Positions 1 through 6,650 are shown, numbered from the stretch's first letter. The stretch is 13,095 nt of DNA from Flavobacteriaceae bacterium (GCA_002713705.1 PAUJ01000040.1:1-13095), one strand, 5' to 3'. Translations and numbers: made by a program. Notes: generated by a model from the letters alone, not told the origin.

Positions 1-1
1 A

Positions 2-151
2 ATTACAATTAAAGAAATTGAAGCTCTTAAAGAAACCTCCACGCTATTAAATTATATGAACTTTAATAATTGGGAGTTTATAGATCGTAAAGCAATTTCC
101 GAACTCAATAATCCTATTTGGATGAGCTATCTTTTTAGAAAGACGAAGTAG
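2..151 (+). CDS. C-terminal fragment of an unidentified protein
   Basis: An open frame enters from the left edge and ends at TAG 149-151, giving 49 residues. It reads ITIKEIEALKETSTLLNYMN at its start and ends in a basic SYLFRKTK. The mix of charged and aromatic residues looks like a genuine protein end, not a shadow. I do not recognise the family; the visible part has no signal, membrane segment or catalytic motif. An internal ATG exists at 56-58, but the frame is open to the edge, so the gene almost certainly begins outside the window. Confidence 0.6.
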   Translation: MTIKEIEALKETSTLLNYMNFNNWEFIDRKAISELNNPIWMSYLFRKTK

Positions 152-239
152 CTTTGCTCTTACTTTATTTTTTGTTTACCAAGATTATCACCTTAGCTGT
201 ACTTTTCAAATAATAAAATTTTTAATTAAACAAATTATT
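152..239 (+). other. AT-rich intergenic region, probable promoter of the fasciclin gene
   Basis: No gene or RNA structure is visible here. TACTTTTC at 200-207 matches the Bacteroidota -7 consensus TAnnTTTG except at the last base. A TTTG at 171-174 lies about 25 bases upstream of it, somewhat too far for a standard -33 element. I regard promoter placement here as tentative. Confidence 0.3.
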
Positions 240-1082
240 ATGAAAACAAAATTATTTATCTACACACTTTTTTTTAACACCTTATTTTTAACTGCTCAAG
301 AATTTAATTTTGATACTGATGAAAGTTTATTAACTAACCTTCAAAATAACACTGAATTTAGTACACTTGTTGAAGCATTAACTTTGGCCGATTTAATTGA
401 TGATCTTAGTTCCGATAATACCCCACAAATGGGATACACTGTTTTTTGTCCTACTAACGACGCTTTTGAAGCTGCTGGCATTGATCTTAGTCTTATTACC
501 AGCCAGTCGCAAATCGATGTTCTTGCGGATGTATTATTAAACCATGTTACTTTTTATGGGCCTTTTCTTCTTGCCAGTGGAGAATCCTATTCAGCAGATC
601 TTCCAATGGCTAATGGCTTCTATACCGATCCTAATGATTATTCTACTTGGACTTCCTTTGTTACAATTACAAATGATGGTTTAGACAATGTTACAATAGA
701 TAATGCTAACCTTCTTTTTGCTGATACCAGAGTATATGGATACGATGAAAATGGGGTTGCTCAGGATAATTACATGATTCAAGTTATAGACCAGGTTTTG
801 GGTGATTTTTCTATTCTAGGGTATCAAGATAATGAATTAAGCAACGCAATTGTAATGTATCCTAACCCAGCAAATGCGCAAGTGACTTTATCAAACAGCT
901 CTAACATTACATTAGAGACTGCTATGATTTACGATCTTAACGGAAAGTTAGTATCACAGATCAACTTGCAGGATATGCAAAGTGAACAAGTGATCGATGT
1001 ATCTTCATATGCAACTGGAGTGTACATGGTACAGATCATAGGAGATCAATCAAGCGTTGTAAAACGAATGATCAAAGAGTAG
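240..1082 (+). CDS. Secreted fasciclin (FAS1) domain protein with T9SS sorting domain
   Basis: The 280-residue protein has three parts. A signal peptide lies at about 1-19 (hydrophobic FIYTLFFNTLFLTA, then Q). One FAS1 domain spans about 25-190, with the H1 motif TVFCPTNDAF (67-76), an H2-like NHVTFYG (101-107) and the closing VIDQVL (182-187). A type A Por secretion C-terminal domain spans about 203-280; it begins at YPNP (207-210) and ends in the usual VVKRMIKE. FAS1 domains are known for adhesion and matrix roles. The C-terminal domain predicts export by the type IX system and cell-surface attachment or release, so the protein acts outside the cell. It appears monocistronic, with 88 bases to the preceding stop and a terminator directly after. 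I see no convincing -7 element upstream; the nearest is TACTTTTC at 200-207. The exact ligand or adhesive role cannot be read from sequence. Confidence 0.9.
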   Translation: MKTKLFIYTLFFNTLFLTAQEFNFDTDESLLTNLQNNTEFSTLVEALTLADLIDDLSSDNTPQMGYTVFCPTNDAFEAAGIDLSLITSQSQIDVLADVLLNHVTFYGPFLLASGESYSADLPMANGFYTDPNDYSTWTSFVTITNDGLDNVTIDNANLLFADTRVYGYDENGVAQDNYMIQVIDQVLGDFSILGYQDNELSNAIVMYPNPANAQVTLSNSSNITLETAMIYDLNGKLVSQINLQDMQSEQVIDVSSYATGVYMVQIIGDQSSVVKRMIKE

Positions 1083-1115
1083 TAGGTGTTTAAATAACCA
1101 ACTTAAATAAATACA

Positions 1116-1143
1116 AAATCCCTTCCGGTTAAGGAAGGGATTT
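1116..1143. terminator. Bidirectional intrinsic terminator
   Basis: AAATCCCTTCC (1116-1126) pairs perfectly with GGAAGGGATTT (1133-1143) around the loop GGTTAA. The plus strand continues into a T-rich tract and the minus strand reads into A-flanked T residues. It lies between the fasciclin stop (1082) and the ahcY stop (1172), so it can end both convergent transcripts. Confidence 0.92.
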
Positions 1144-1171
1144 TTCTTTTCTTTTAAGTTTCTATACAAAC

Positions 1172-2482
1172 TTAATACCTGTAGTATTCTGGTTTGAAGG
1201 GCCCTTGAACTTTGACCCCAATATAATCAGCTTGATCTTTTCGGAGTTCTGTTAATTCTATACCAATCTTTTCTAAATGTAATTTTGCAACTTTTTCATC
1301 CAAATGTTTTGGAAGCATATAAACTTTATTGTCATATTTTTCAATATTGGTCCAAAGTTCAATTTGAGCAAGCGTTTGATTGGTGAACGAATTACTCATT
1401 ACAAAACTTGGGTGCCCAGTTGCACAACCAAGATTTACTAAGCGCCCTTCTGCCAAAAGAATGATATCTTTTCCGTTAACAACATATTTATCAACTTGTG
1501 GTTTGATTTCAGTTTTTTCATGGTTATCATTTAACCAAGTAACATCAATTTCATTGTCAAAATGGCCAATATTACAAACAATAGTTTTGTCTTTCATAGC
1601 CTCAAAATGGCGGGCTTGAACGATGTCTTTATTTCCAGTTGTTGTTATTATAATATCAGCATTAGCAATAACCGTTTCTAACTTTTTAACTTCAAAACCA
1701 TCCATTGCTGCCTGTAAAGCGCAAATTGGATCAATTTCAGTAACGGTTACAATACTTCCAGCACCTTTAAAAGACGCAGCTGTTCCTTTTCCAACATCTC
1801 CATAACCACATACTACAACTCTTTTACCAGCAAGCATTACATCGGTTGATCGACGAATTGCATCTACAGCACTTTCGCGACACCCGTATTTATTATCAAA
1901 TTTAGATTTGGTAACACTATCATTTACGTTAATAGCCGGCATTGGTAAGGTTCCTTCTTTCATACGATCGTACAATCGATGAACACCTGTAGTAGTTTCT
2001 TCGCTTAAACCGTTAATTCCATCTACTAATTCAGGGTACCTGTCTAATACCATGTTTGTTAAATCTCCACCATCATCTAAAATCATATTTAATGGTTTGC
2101 GTTCTTCGCCGAAAAACAATGTTTGTTCGATACACCAATCAAATTCTTCTTCTGTCATCCCTTTCCAAGCATAAACAGCAATTCCTGCATCTGCAATAGC
2201 GGCAGCAGCTTGATCTTGAGTTGAAAAAATATTACAAGAACTCCAAGTAACTTCGGCTCCTAACGCGATTAAGGTTTCAATTAAAACTGCAGTTTGTATA
2301 GTCATATGCAAACACCCAGCAATACGAGCTCCTTTTAGAGGTTGTTCGTTTTCATATTCTTTACGAAGAGACATTAATCCGGGCATTTCTGCTTCAGCAA
2401 GTTCGATTTCTTTTCTCCCCCAATTGGACAAAGAAATATCTTTTACTTTATAGGCAATGAATGGTATTGTTTTGGTTGACAT
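1172..2482 (-). CDS. ahcY: S-adenosylhomocysteinase
   Basis: This cytoplasmic enzyme of the activated methyl cycle hydrolyses S-adenosylhomocysteine to adenosine and homocysteine with a tightly bound NAD+. The 436-residue product shows the family hallmarks: AGCLHMTIQTAVLIETL (about 55-71, substrate-binding His59), the NVNDSVTKSKFDNKYGCRES stretch (about 185-204), the NAD-binding glycine loop GYGDVGKG (226-233) and the canonical C-terminus KPEYYRY. The frame is open further upstream to an ATG at 2567-2569. I choose ATG 2480-2482 (MSTKTIPF) because family proteins begin there and the upstream part is low-complexity leader lying over a predicted -7 box at 2567-2574. The gene diverges from the phosphopantetheinyl transferase. 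The implied leader of about 80 nt contains two hairpins; I do not recognise a known SAM or SAH riboswitch in it. Confidence 0.97.
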   Translation of the reverse strand: MSTKTIPFIAYKVKDISLSNWGRKEIELAEAEMPGLMSLRKEYENEQPLKGARIAGCLHMTIQTAVLIETLIALGAEVTWSSCNIFSTQDQAAAAIADAGIAVYAWKGMTEEEFDWCIEQTLFFGEERKPLNMILDDGGDLTNMVLDRYPELVDGINGLSEETTTGVHRLYDRMKEGTLPMPAINVNDSVTKSKFDNKYGCRESAVDAIRRSTDVMLAGKRVVVCGYGDVGKGTAASFKGAGSIVTVTEIDPICALQAAMDGFEVKKLETVIANADIIITTTGNKDIVQARHFEAMKDKTIVCNIGHFDNEIDVTWLNDNHEKTEIKPQVDKYVVNGKDIILLAEGRLVNLGCATGHPSFVMSNSFTNQTLAQIELWTNIEKYDNKVYMLPKHLDEKVAKLHLEKIGIELTELRKDQADYIGVKVQGPFKPEYYRY

Positions 2483-2496
2483 AAAAATGTATTTTA

Positions 2497-2513
2497 TTCC
2501 CACAAAAGTGGAA
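2497..2513 (-). promoter_or_regulatory. Hairpin in the ahcY leader
   Basis: On the minus strand TTCCAC-TTTT-GTGGGAA forms a stem of about six to seven pairs with one T-G wobble and a TTTT loop. It lies about 15 bases upstream of the ahcY start codon. It is too small for a known S-adenosylhomocysteine riboswitch. It could affect translation initiation or be incidental. Confidence 0.35.
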
Positions 2514-2523
2514 AACTTGTTAT

Positions 2524-2531
2524 TATATTTG
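2524..2531 (+). promoter_or_regulatory. Predicted -7 promoter element for the phosphopantetheinyl transferase
   Basis: TATATTTG is a full match to TAnnTTTG. Initiation near 2536 would give a leader of about 60 bases before ATG 2596. The motif is short in AT-rich DNA and no -33 TTG is evident at the right distance, so this is moderate evidence only. Confidence 0.4.
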
Positions 2532-2539
2532 TTTTTTGG

Positions 2540-2562
2540 TCGAAAAAAATTCATTTTTTCGA
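2540..2562. repeat. Inverted repeat between the ahcY and PPTase promoters
   Basis: TCGAAAAAA (2540-2548) is the exact reverse complement of TTTTTTCGA (2554-2562), with five bases (ATTCA) between. It sits just downstream of the minus-strand -7 box for ahcY and just downstream of the plus-strand -7 box for the transferase. It could be an operator or a 5'-terminal stem in either mRNA. The A and T runs make chance symmetry possible, although the TCG/CGA ends argue for a real palindrome. Confidence 0.5.
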
Positions 2563-2566
2563 ATTG

Positions 2567-2574
2567 CAAAAATA
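2567..2574 (-). promoter_or_regulatory. Predicted -7 promoter element for ahcY
   Basis: The minus strand reads TATTTTTG, a full match to TAnnTTTG, the -7 element used by the primary sigma factor of Bacteroidota. The wider GTATTTTTGC is identical to the sequence in front of the lipoprotein gene at 9354-9361. I see no clear -33 TTG. Transcription would begin near 2562, which supports the internal start codon of ahcY. Confidence 0.55.
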
Positions 2575-2595
2575 CATAATATACTTTAATATCTA

Positions 2596-3243
2596 ATGCC
2601 TCTTTACAAAACTATAACAGTTAATTCTAACACTAAAGTACTCATTTGGAAGATTGAAGAATCTTATAAGGAGCTCAATGATGGAATCAACTTAACAGAT
2701 AAAAGCGCAATTAGAGTAAATAACATGAAAAGTGAATTGCATCAAAGAGGATTTTTAAGCATACGACATTTATTGGCTTCTGAAGGATATACTGATCATG
2801 ATTTGTTTTATGATAAAAATGGAAAGCCTCATTTACATAATGGTTTGCATATTTCAATAACGCATTCGTTCACTTTTTCAGCTATTATTATTAGTGTTAT
2901 TGAAGTTGGAATTGATATAGAAAAGCAACGAGATAAAATTTTACGAATCGCTCATAAATTTACAAAGACAGATGATTACCAAAGTTTAAACCATCAAGAT
3001 AGTATGATTCGAAAATTAACTATAGTTTGGTGTGCTAAAGAGTCTTTATATAAAAGTTTTAACAGAGTTGGTTTAACATTTTTAAATCATATTTTTGTAG
3101 ATGATTTTAACTTTTATTCTAAACAAACAACTGCCTTGGTTGATTTTGAAGATAAAAAAGAGACTTATCATATTTGGTTTTTTGAATTTGAGGGTTTTAC
3201 TTGTGCTTATGCCTTATTAAACAAAAGAAAAAAAAATGATTAA
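2596..3243 (+). CDS. 4'-phosphopantetheinyl transferase, Sfp/AcpS superfamily
   Basis: This enzyme transfers the 4'-phosphopantetheine arm of coenzyme A onto a serine of acyl, peptidyl or aryl carrier proteins in the cytoplasm. The 215-residue protein carries HISITHS (85-91), the magnesium-binding GIDIE (105-109) and WCAKESLYK (145-153), the two signatures of the superfamily. Its length fits the Sfp-like type, which is about twice the size of AcpS. The N-terminal half shows GKPHLHN (76-82), the usual lead-in to the first signature. It diverges from ahcY and ends 103 bases before pnuC. Its carrier-protein substrate, whether fatty acid, polyene pigment or other, is not shown by the neighbours. 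No defect is visible. Confidence 0.93.
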   Translation: MPLYKTITVNSNTKVLIWKIEESYKELNDGINLTDKSAIRVNNMKSELHQRGFLSIRHLLASEGYTDHDLFYDKNGKPHLHNGLHISITHSFTFSAIIISVIEVGIDIEKQRDKILRIAHKFTKTDDYQSLNHQDSMIRKLTIVWCAKESLYKSFNRVGLTFLNHIFVDDFNFYSKQTTALVDFEDKKETYHIWFFEFEGFTCAYALLNKRKKND

Positions 3244-3290
3244 AAATAGTTGCTATTTTCTTACCGATACATCCGCTAATAAAATAAAAA

Positions 3291-3315
3291 GTATATCTGG
3301 CAGAATTAGATATGC
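3291..3315. repeat. Inverted repeat upstream of pnuC
   Basis: GTATATCT (3291-3298) pairs with AGATATGC (3308-3315) around a nine-base loop, eight pairs including one T-G. It lies 11 bases before the predicted -7 box of pnuC, over the place where the -33 region would be. It could be an operator for a dimeric regulator. No protein with a matching site is identifiable here. Confidence 0.4.
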
Positions 3316-3325
3316 TAATGGGAAC

Positions 3326-3333
3326 TATATTTG
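3326..3333 (+). promoter_or_regulatory. Predicted -7 promoter element for the pnuC cluster
   Basis: TATATTTG, a full match to TAnnTTTG, lies 13 bases before the pnuC ATG. The mRNA would have a leader of only about 9 bases. No clear -33 TTG is visible. Confidence 0.5.
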
Positions 3334-3346
3334 AAAATTTAAATCT

Positions 3347-4054
3347 ATGAACACAATCGTCGATTTTTTTCTTGAACCCTATCTACAAGTTGCTGGCATA
3401 AATATTTTTTTAGAATTTATTGCTGCTGTATTAGGAATAACAAGTGTTTTTTATGCTAAAAAAGAAAATATTTTAGTGTATCCTACTGGAATTATTAGCA
3501 CCGGATTATATGTTTATTTATTATCACAATGGGCTTTGTATGGTGATTTAATAATTAATATTTACTACACTTTAATGAGTTTATATGGTTGGTATATGTG
3601 GACTCGAATATCTAATAAAACCCATGAGCCTCTTAAAATAACAAGAGCAAATTATTTAGATAATATAAAGGCATTTGCTATTTTTGTATTTACAGCTATT
3701 TTTGTGATTATCGCATATAGGCATTATAATGTAATACCCGATTTAAATTTTATGGATAGCATTCATTATGCTTTTCAGAAAATAAGTGCTGGCAGTTTAA
3801 TTGAATTTAGAAAAGCAACTCCTTATTTAGACACATTTACTACTGCGGCTGCATTTGTTGCAATGTGGTTAATGGCAAATAAAAAGATTGAAAATTGGAT
3901 ATTTTGGATCATCACAAACATAGTTTCTATCCCTTTATATTTTGTTAAAGGATATGGATTTACTGGGATACAATATACCATCTTTTTTGTGTTGGCATTT
4001 TTAGGATTTAAAGAATGGAAGAAAAACTTAAACAAACAGAATCAAACTGTATAA
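3347..4054 (+). CDS. pnuC: PnuC/PnuT-family vitamin transporter
   Basis: PnuC proteins are inner-membrane facilitators for unphosphorylated vitamins: nicotinamide riboside, or thiamine for the PnuT branch. They depend on an intracellular kinase to trap the substrate. The 235-residue product has about seven hydrophobic segments. The first follows residue 18, YPTGIISTGLYVYLL (45-59) is the second or third, the family WxxW motif is WYMW (82-85), and the C-terminal block is NWIFWIITNIVSIPLYFVKG (183-202). The tail is KEWKKN. A polar stretch at about 131-160 (NFMDSIHYAFQKISAGSLIE and following) looks longer than in typical members and may be an extended loop. The next gene, a NadR-like kinase, overlaps its 3' end by 40 bases, so the two are probably translationally coupled and act together. 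Sequence alone does not decide between nicotinamide riboside and thiamine. Confidence 0.9.
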   Translation: MNTIVDFFLEPYLQVAGINIFLEFIAAVLGITSVFYAKKENILVYPTGIISTGLYVYLLSQWALYGDLIINIYYTLMSLYGWYMWTRISNKTHEPLKITRANYLDNIKAFAIFVFTAIFVIIAYRHYNVIPDLNFMDSIHYAFQKISAGSLIEFRKATPYLDTFTTAAAFVAMWLMANKKIENWIFWIITNIVSIPLYFVKGYGFTGIQYTIFFVLAFLGFKEWKKNLNKQNQTV

Positions 4055-4578
4055 AAGTGGTTTTGTTTGGTCCAGAATCAACTGGAAAAACAACTCTCGC
4101 AAGACAATTGGCGCGTTATTATAATTCGGTTTGGGTTCCTGAATATGCACGTGAATATCTTCAGAAAAAATGGAATAATCAACGCATAACTTGTGAACAG
4201 TCAGATCTATTACCAATTGCTATTGGACAAATGGAATTAGAAAATAGATCGGCTAAAAAAACCAATTCAGTTTTAGTATGTGATACTGATTTATTAGAAA
4301 CTAAAGTATACTCGGAGGCATATTATGCTGGTAATTGTCATCCTTTATTGGATAAGTATGCAATAGAAAACACATATCAGTTATACTTACTAACTTATAT
4401 CGATACTCCTTGGGAGGCAGATGATTTAAGGGATAAACCAAAAGAAAGATTAGAAATGTTTCTTGCTTTTGAAAAAGTTTTAAAGGAAAATAACAGACCC
4501 TATATACTATTGAAGGGTAATAAAAAGGAACGTTTAGAAGAAGCCGTAAAACACATTGATCAATTATTAAAAAAATAA
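4015..4578 (+). CDS. NadR-like ribosylnicotinamide kinase-type ATPase
   Basis: This resembles the C-terminal ribosylnicotinamide kinase domain of NadR and lacks the N-terminal nicotinamide mononucleotide adenylyltransferase and DNA-binding domains. Visible motifs in the 187 residues are a P-loop GPESTGKTT (19-27), WVPEYARE (40-47), the catalytic-region CDTDLLET (89-96) and TPWEADDLRD (131-140), which matches the lid-region TPWxADGLR of NadR. It is predicted to phosphorylate a vitamin nucleoside or alcohol taken up by the adjacent transporter. It starts 40 bases inside pnuC in another frame; there is no later ATG before the P-loop, so this start is well supported. DUF4301 follows after 3 bases. 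The true substrate may be nicotinamide riboside or, given the thiamine riboswitch nearby, thiamine; this is inference. Confidence 0.88.
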   Translation: MEEKLKQTESNCIKVVLFGPESTGKTTLARQLARYYNSVWVPEYAREYLQKKWNNQRITCEQSDLLPIAIGQMELENRSAKKTNSVLVCDTDLLETKVYSEAYYAGNCHPLLDKYAIENTYQLYLLTYIDTPWEADDLRDKPKERLEMFLAFEKVLKENNRPYILLKGNKKERLEEAVKHIDQLLKK

Positions 4579-4581
4579 TCT

Positions 4582-6114
4582 ATGAGTTTATCAAAAAAAG
4601 ACATAGAGCAATTAAAGCGACATGGATTAACTATTGAGAAAATTTATTATCAACTAAAAACATTCTCTGATGGAATTCCTTTTGTTGATATTTTGAATGC
4701 CGCTTCTATTAATAATGGTATTGAATCGATTTCTAATGATGACCAAAAAAAATTAATTGAGTTTTATGATTCAAGAAAGAACAATTTAGTAATAATAAAA
4801 TTTGTCCCAGCATCTGGTGCTGCAACTCGAATGTTTCAGTTTTTATTTCAGTTTTTAGAAGATTACAATCCAAATGAAACAAAACTGAATTCTTATTTAA
4901 AAAAAGGAGAGTATCAACTGTTAGAGACCTTTATTAATTCAATAAAAGATTTTGCTTTTTTAAATGCTGTTCGTAAAAAAATAAGAGAACTATATCCAGA
5001 TTTTAAGCACGGTACTAAAGGAACTAGAATATATTTGCTTGTCAAGACAATGTTGGAAGAAAAAGGATTAAATTTTTCGAATTTGCCCAAGGGATTAATC
5101 CCTTTTCATAAATATAATAAATATGTTACTACTGCTTTTGAAGAGCATTTATATGAAACAGCCTATTACGCTTCCGTAAATAACAATGCATATTTACACT
5201 TTACATTTTCAAAAAAACATGTTGATTTTTTTAAGAAAGAATTTCAAGTGGTTAAAAATAGAGTTTCCAAAAAAACAAAAACTGAATTTCATATATCTTA
5301 TTCATTTCAGAAACAAGAAACCGATACTATCGCCGTAAAAAATGATAATACTTTCTTCAGAAATTCAAGCGGAGAATGTTTGCTTAGACCATCAGGTCAT
5401 GGTGCTTTAATTGAAAATTTAAATGAGGTTGATGCCGATATCATTTTTATTAAAAACATTGATAATGTAGTCGTAGAAGAATATGTAGAAGAAATAGCGC
5501 ATTATAAAAAAGTATTAGCTGGAAAATTACTTTGGATTCAAAAGAAAATTTTTACCTATTTAAGGGTTATGGATAAAGAACGTATTTCTCTAGAAATGAT
5601 AAATGAAATAAAATCATTTCTTTGGAACGAATTAAATATAAAAGAAGCTCCAAATGATACCGAATCTATTTTTAATATTTTAAATAAACCACTTAGAGTT
5701 TGCGGTGTTGTTAAAAACACTGGAGCTCCTGGGGGGGGACCATTCTGGATTAAAAATCAAGATGAAACAACTTCACTTCAAATAGTTGAAATAGCTCAAA
5801 TTAACCCTGATGATAAAAGGCAGCAAATTATTGTTAGTGAGGCAACTCATTTTAATCCTGTTGATTTGGTTTGTGCCCTAAGAGATTACAAAGGAAATAA
5901 ATTTGATTTATCAAAGTATGTAGATCCTAGTGCAGGTATTATAACTCAAAAATATCAAGATGGGAAACCTTTAAAAGCATTAGAGTTACCTGGACTTTGG
6001 AATGGGGCAATGGCCGATTGGAATTCTGCATTTGTAGAAGTGCCACTATTCACTTTTAATCCAGTTAAAACAGTAAATGACCTACTTCATAACGAGCATC
6101 GTCCCAACGCTTAA
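4582..6114 (+). CDS. DUF4301 protein, possible nucleotidyltransferase-like enzyme
   Basis: This 510-residue cytoplasmic protein has no signal or membrane segment and matches what I know of DUF4301, an uncharacterised Bacteroidota family. Recognisable blocks are FVPASGAATRMF (74-85), placed like the nucleotide-binding GGxGTRM loop of GT-A nucleotidyltransferases; LLRPSGHGALIENLN (267-281) followed by FIKNIDNVV (289-297), which resemble PPGHGD and xNIDNL of UDP-sugar pyrophosphorylases; GAPGGGPFW (381-389); and HFNPVDLVCALRD (423-435). These suggest a sugar-1-phosphate or other phosphate nucleotidyltransferase fold, but no substrate can be named. It starts 3 bases after the NadR-like kinase stop, implying a shared mRNA. 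The GGG triad is coded by a run of eight G (5731-5738), unusual in this AT-rich DNA. The family call is firm; the enzymatic inference is only moderate. Confidence 0.85.
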   Translation: MSLSKKDIEQLKRHGLTIEKIYYQLKTFSDGIPFVDILNAASINNGIESISNDDQKKLIEFYDSRKNNLVIIKFVPASGAATRMFQFLFQFLEDYNPNETKLNSYLKKGEYQLLETFINSIKDFAFLNAVRKKIRELYPDFKHGTKGTRIYLLVKTMLEEKGLNFSNLPKGLIPFHKYNKYVTTAFEEHLYETAYYASVNNNAYLHFTFSKKHVDFFKKEFQVVKNRVSKKTKTEFHISYSFQKQETDTIAVKNDNTFFRNSSGECLLRPSGHGALIENLNEVDADIIFIKNIDNVVVEEYVEEIAHYKKVLAGKLLWIQKKIFTYLRVMDKERISLEMINEIKSFLWNELNIKEAPNDTESIFNILNKPLRVCGVVKNTGAPGGGPFWIKNQDETTSLQIVEIAQINPDDKRQQIIVSEATHFNPVDLVCALRDYKGNKFDLSKYVDPSAGIITQKYQDGKPLKALELPGLWNGAMADWNSAFVEVPLFTFNPVKTVNDLLHNEHRPNA

Positions 6115-6136
6115 TTTCATGAATATTTTATAGATA

Positions 6137-6541
6137 ATGGATGCAAAATTACTTATCAATGAATTTGTGTTTAAAGCCATAAGGAGCAGTGGCCCTGGTG
6201 GGCAGCATGTAAATAAAACTTCTTCTAAAATAGTACTTAGTTTTCATATCCATAATTCAAATGGTTTGGAAGAAAATGAAAAAGAACGCTTATTAAAAAA
6301 ACTAGCTGCAAAAATATCTTCCGATGGATATGTACAACTTTCTTGCAGTGATACTAGAAGTCAACATCAAAATAAAGTTATTGTAATTGATAAAATGCTG
6401 CAGTTATTGCAATTAAATTTAAAGATTAAAATACCTCGAAAAAAAACAAAACCTTCTAGATCTTCTGTTGAGAAACGCATTCAGACTAAAAAGAAAAATA
6501 CTTCTAAAAAGTTGAATCGAAAACCACCTAACATTAATTAA
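6137..6541 (+). CDS. arfB: ArfB-like alternative ribosome-rescue peptidyl-tRNA hydrolase
   Basis: ArfB (YaeJ) enters stalled ribosomes lacking a stop codon, inserts a basic tail into the mRNA channel and hydrolyses the peptidyl-tRNA. The 134-residue protein has the release-factor catalytic loop RSSGPGGQHVNKTSSKIVLSF (from about 16) with the GGQ at 21-23. It has the expected domain-3 fold length, and then a highly basic tail at about 100-134 (KKTKPSRSS, KKKNTSKK). No codon-recognition domains are present, which separates it from RF1, RF2 and PrfH. It follows DUF4301 after 22 bases on the same strand and ends just before the riboswitch promoter. Its functional link to the vitamin genes is unclear; it may simply share their transcript. 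Confidence 0.92.
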   Translation: MDAKLLINEFVFKAIRSSGPGGQHVNKTSSKIVLSFHIHNSNGLEENEKERLLKKLAAKISSDGYVQLSCSDTRSQHQNKVIVIDKMLQLLQLNLKIKIPRKKTKPSRSSVEKRIQTKKKNTSKKLNRKPPNIN

Positions 6542-6546
6542 TTATT

Positions 6547-6554
6547 TATATTTG
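6547..6554 (+). promoter_or_regulatory. Predicted -7 promoter element for the riboswitch and receptor
   Basis: TATATTTG is a full match to TAnnTTTG. Initiation about five bases later, near 6559, would place the 5' end right at the first bases of the TPP aptamer. This is a strong positional argument that the receptor has its own promoter separate from the arfB transcript. Confidence 0.6.
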
Positions 6555-6558
6555 TTAC

Positions 6559-6650
6559 ATCTCAAAGGGGTGCTAGAAATGGCTGAGATTATACCCATAG
6601 AACCTAGAACAGGTAATGCTGTTTAGGAAAACCGAAAGAAAACCTTTCAC
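6559..6650 (+). promoter_or_regulatory. TPP riboswitch (THI box)
   Basis: The conserved aptamer blocks occur in order: AAAGGGGTGC (6564-6573), GGCTGAGAT (6581-6589), ACCC (6593-6596), GAACCTAGAACAGGTAATGC (6600-6619) and TAGGAAA (6624-6630). P2 pairs GGGT with ACCC, P4 pairs CCTA with TAGG, and P5 is ACAG/CTGT. P3 is minimal, GCT/GGC around AGAAAT, and P1 is weak. After the aptamer GAAAG (6634-6638) can pair with CTTTC (6644-6648). CCTTT (6643-6647) can instead pair with AAAGG of the aptamer core (6564-6568), giving a candidate switching helix. No T tract follows, so control of translation or a non-classical mechanism is likely. Thiamine pyrophosphate should repress the receptor downstream. 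Confidence 0.93.

Noticed and set aside
1380..1805. Two plus-strand open frames opposite ahcY
   Set aside because: They lie wholly antisense to the conserved ahcY coding sequence and their translations show no protein-like features; they are shadows.
2483..2566. Possible SAH or SAM riboswitch in front of ahcY
   Set aside because: Only two simple AT-rich hairpins are visible; none of the conserved core motifs of known SAH or SAM riboswitches is recognisable.
2483..2569. 29-residue N-terminal extension of ahcY
   Set aside because: Family members start at MSTKTIPF-like sequence, and the extension overlaps a predicted promoter and hairpins.
3236..3334. A 32-codon frame (MIKNSCYFLTDTSANKIKSI...) starting inside the PPTase stop region
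   Set aside because: It covers the inverted repeat and overlaps the predicted pnuC promoter, resembles no protein I know and could easily occur by chance. It is more likely regulatory DNA than a gene.
3823..4216. Minus-strand open frames opposite pnuC and the kinase gene
   Set aside because: They are antisense to well-supported genes, short, and without recognisable domains.
3347..6541. Defence system or mobile island
   Set aside because: An ATPase next to an unknown-function protein prompted the check. The ATPase is NadR-like, the neighbours are metabolic, base composition is even and no integrase, repeats or attachment sites are visible.
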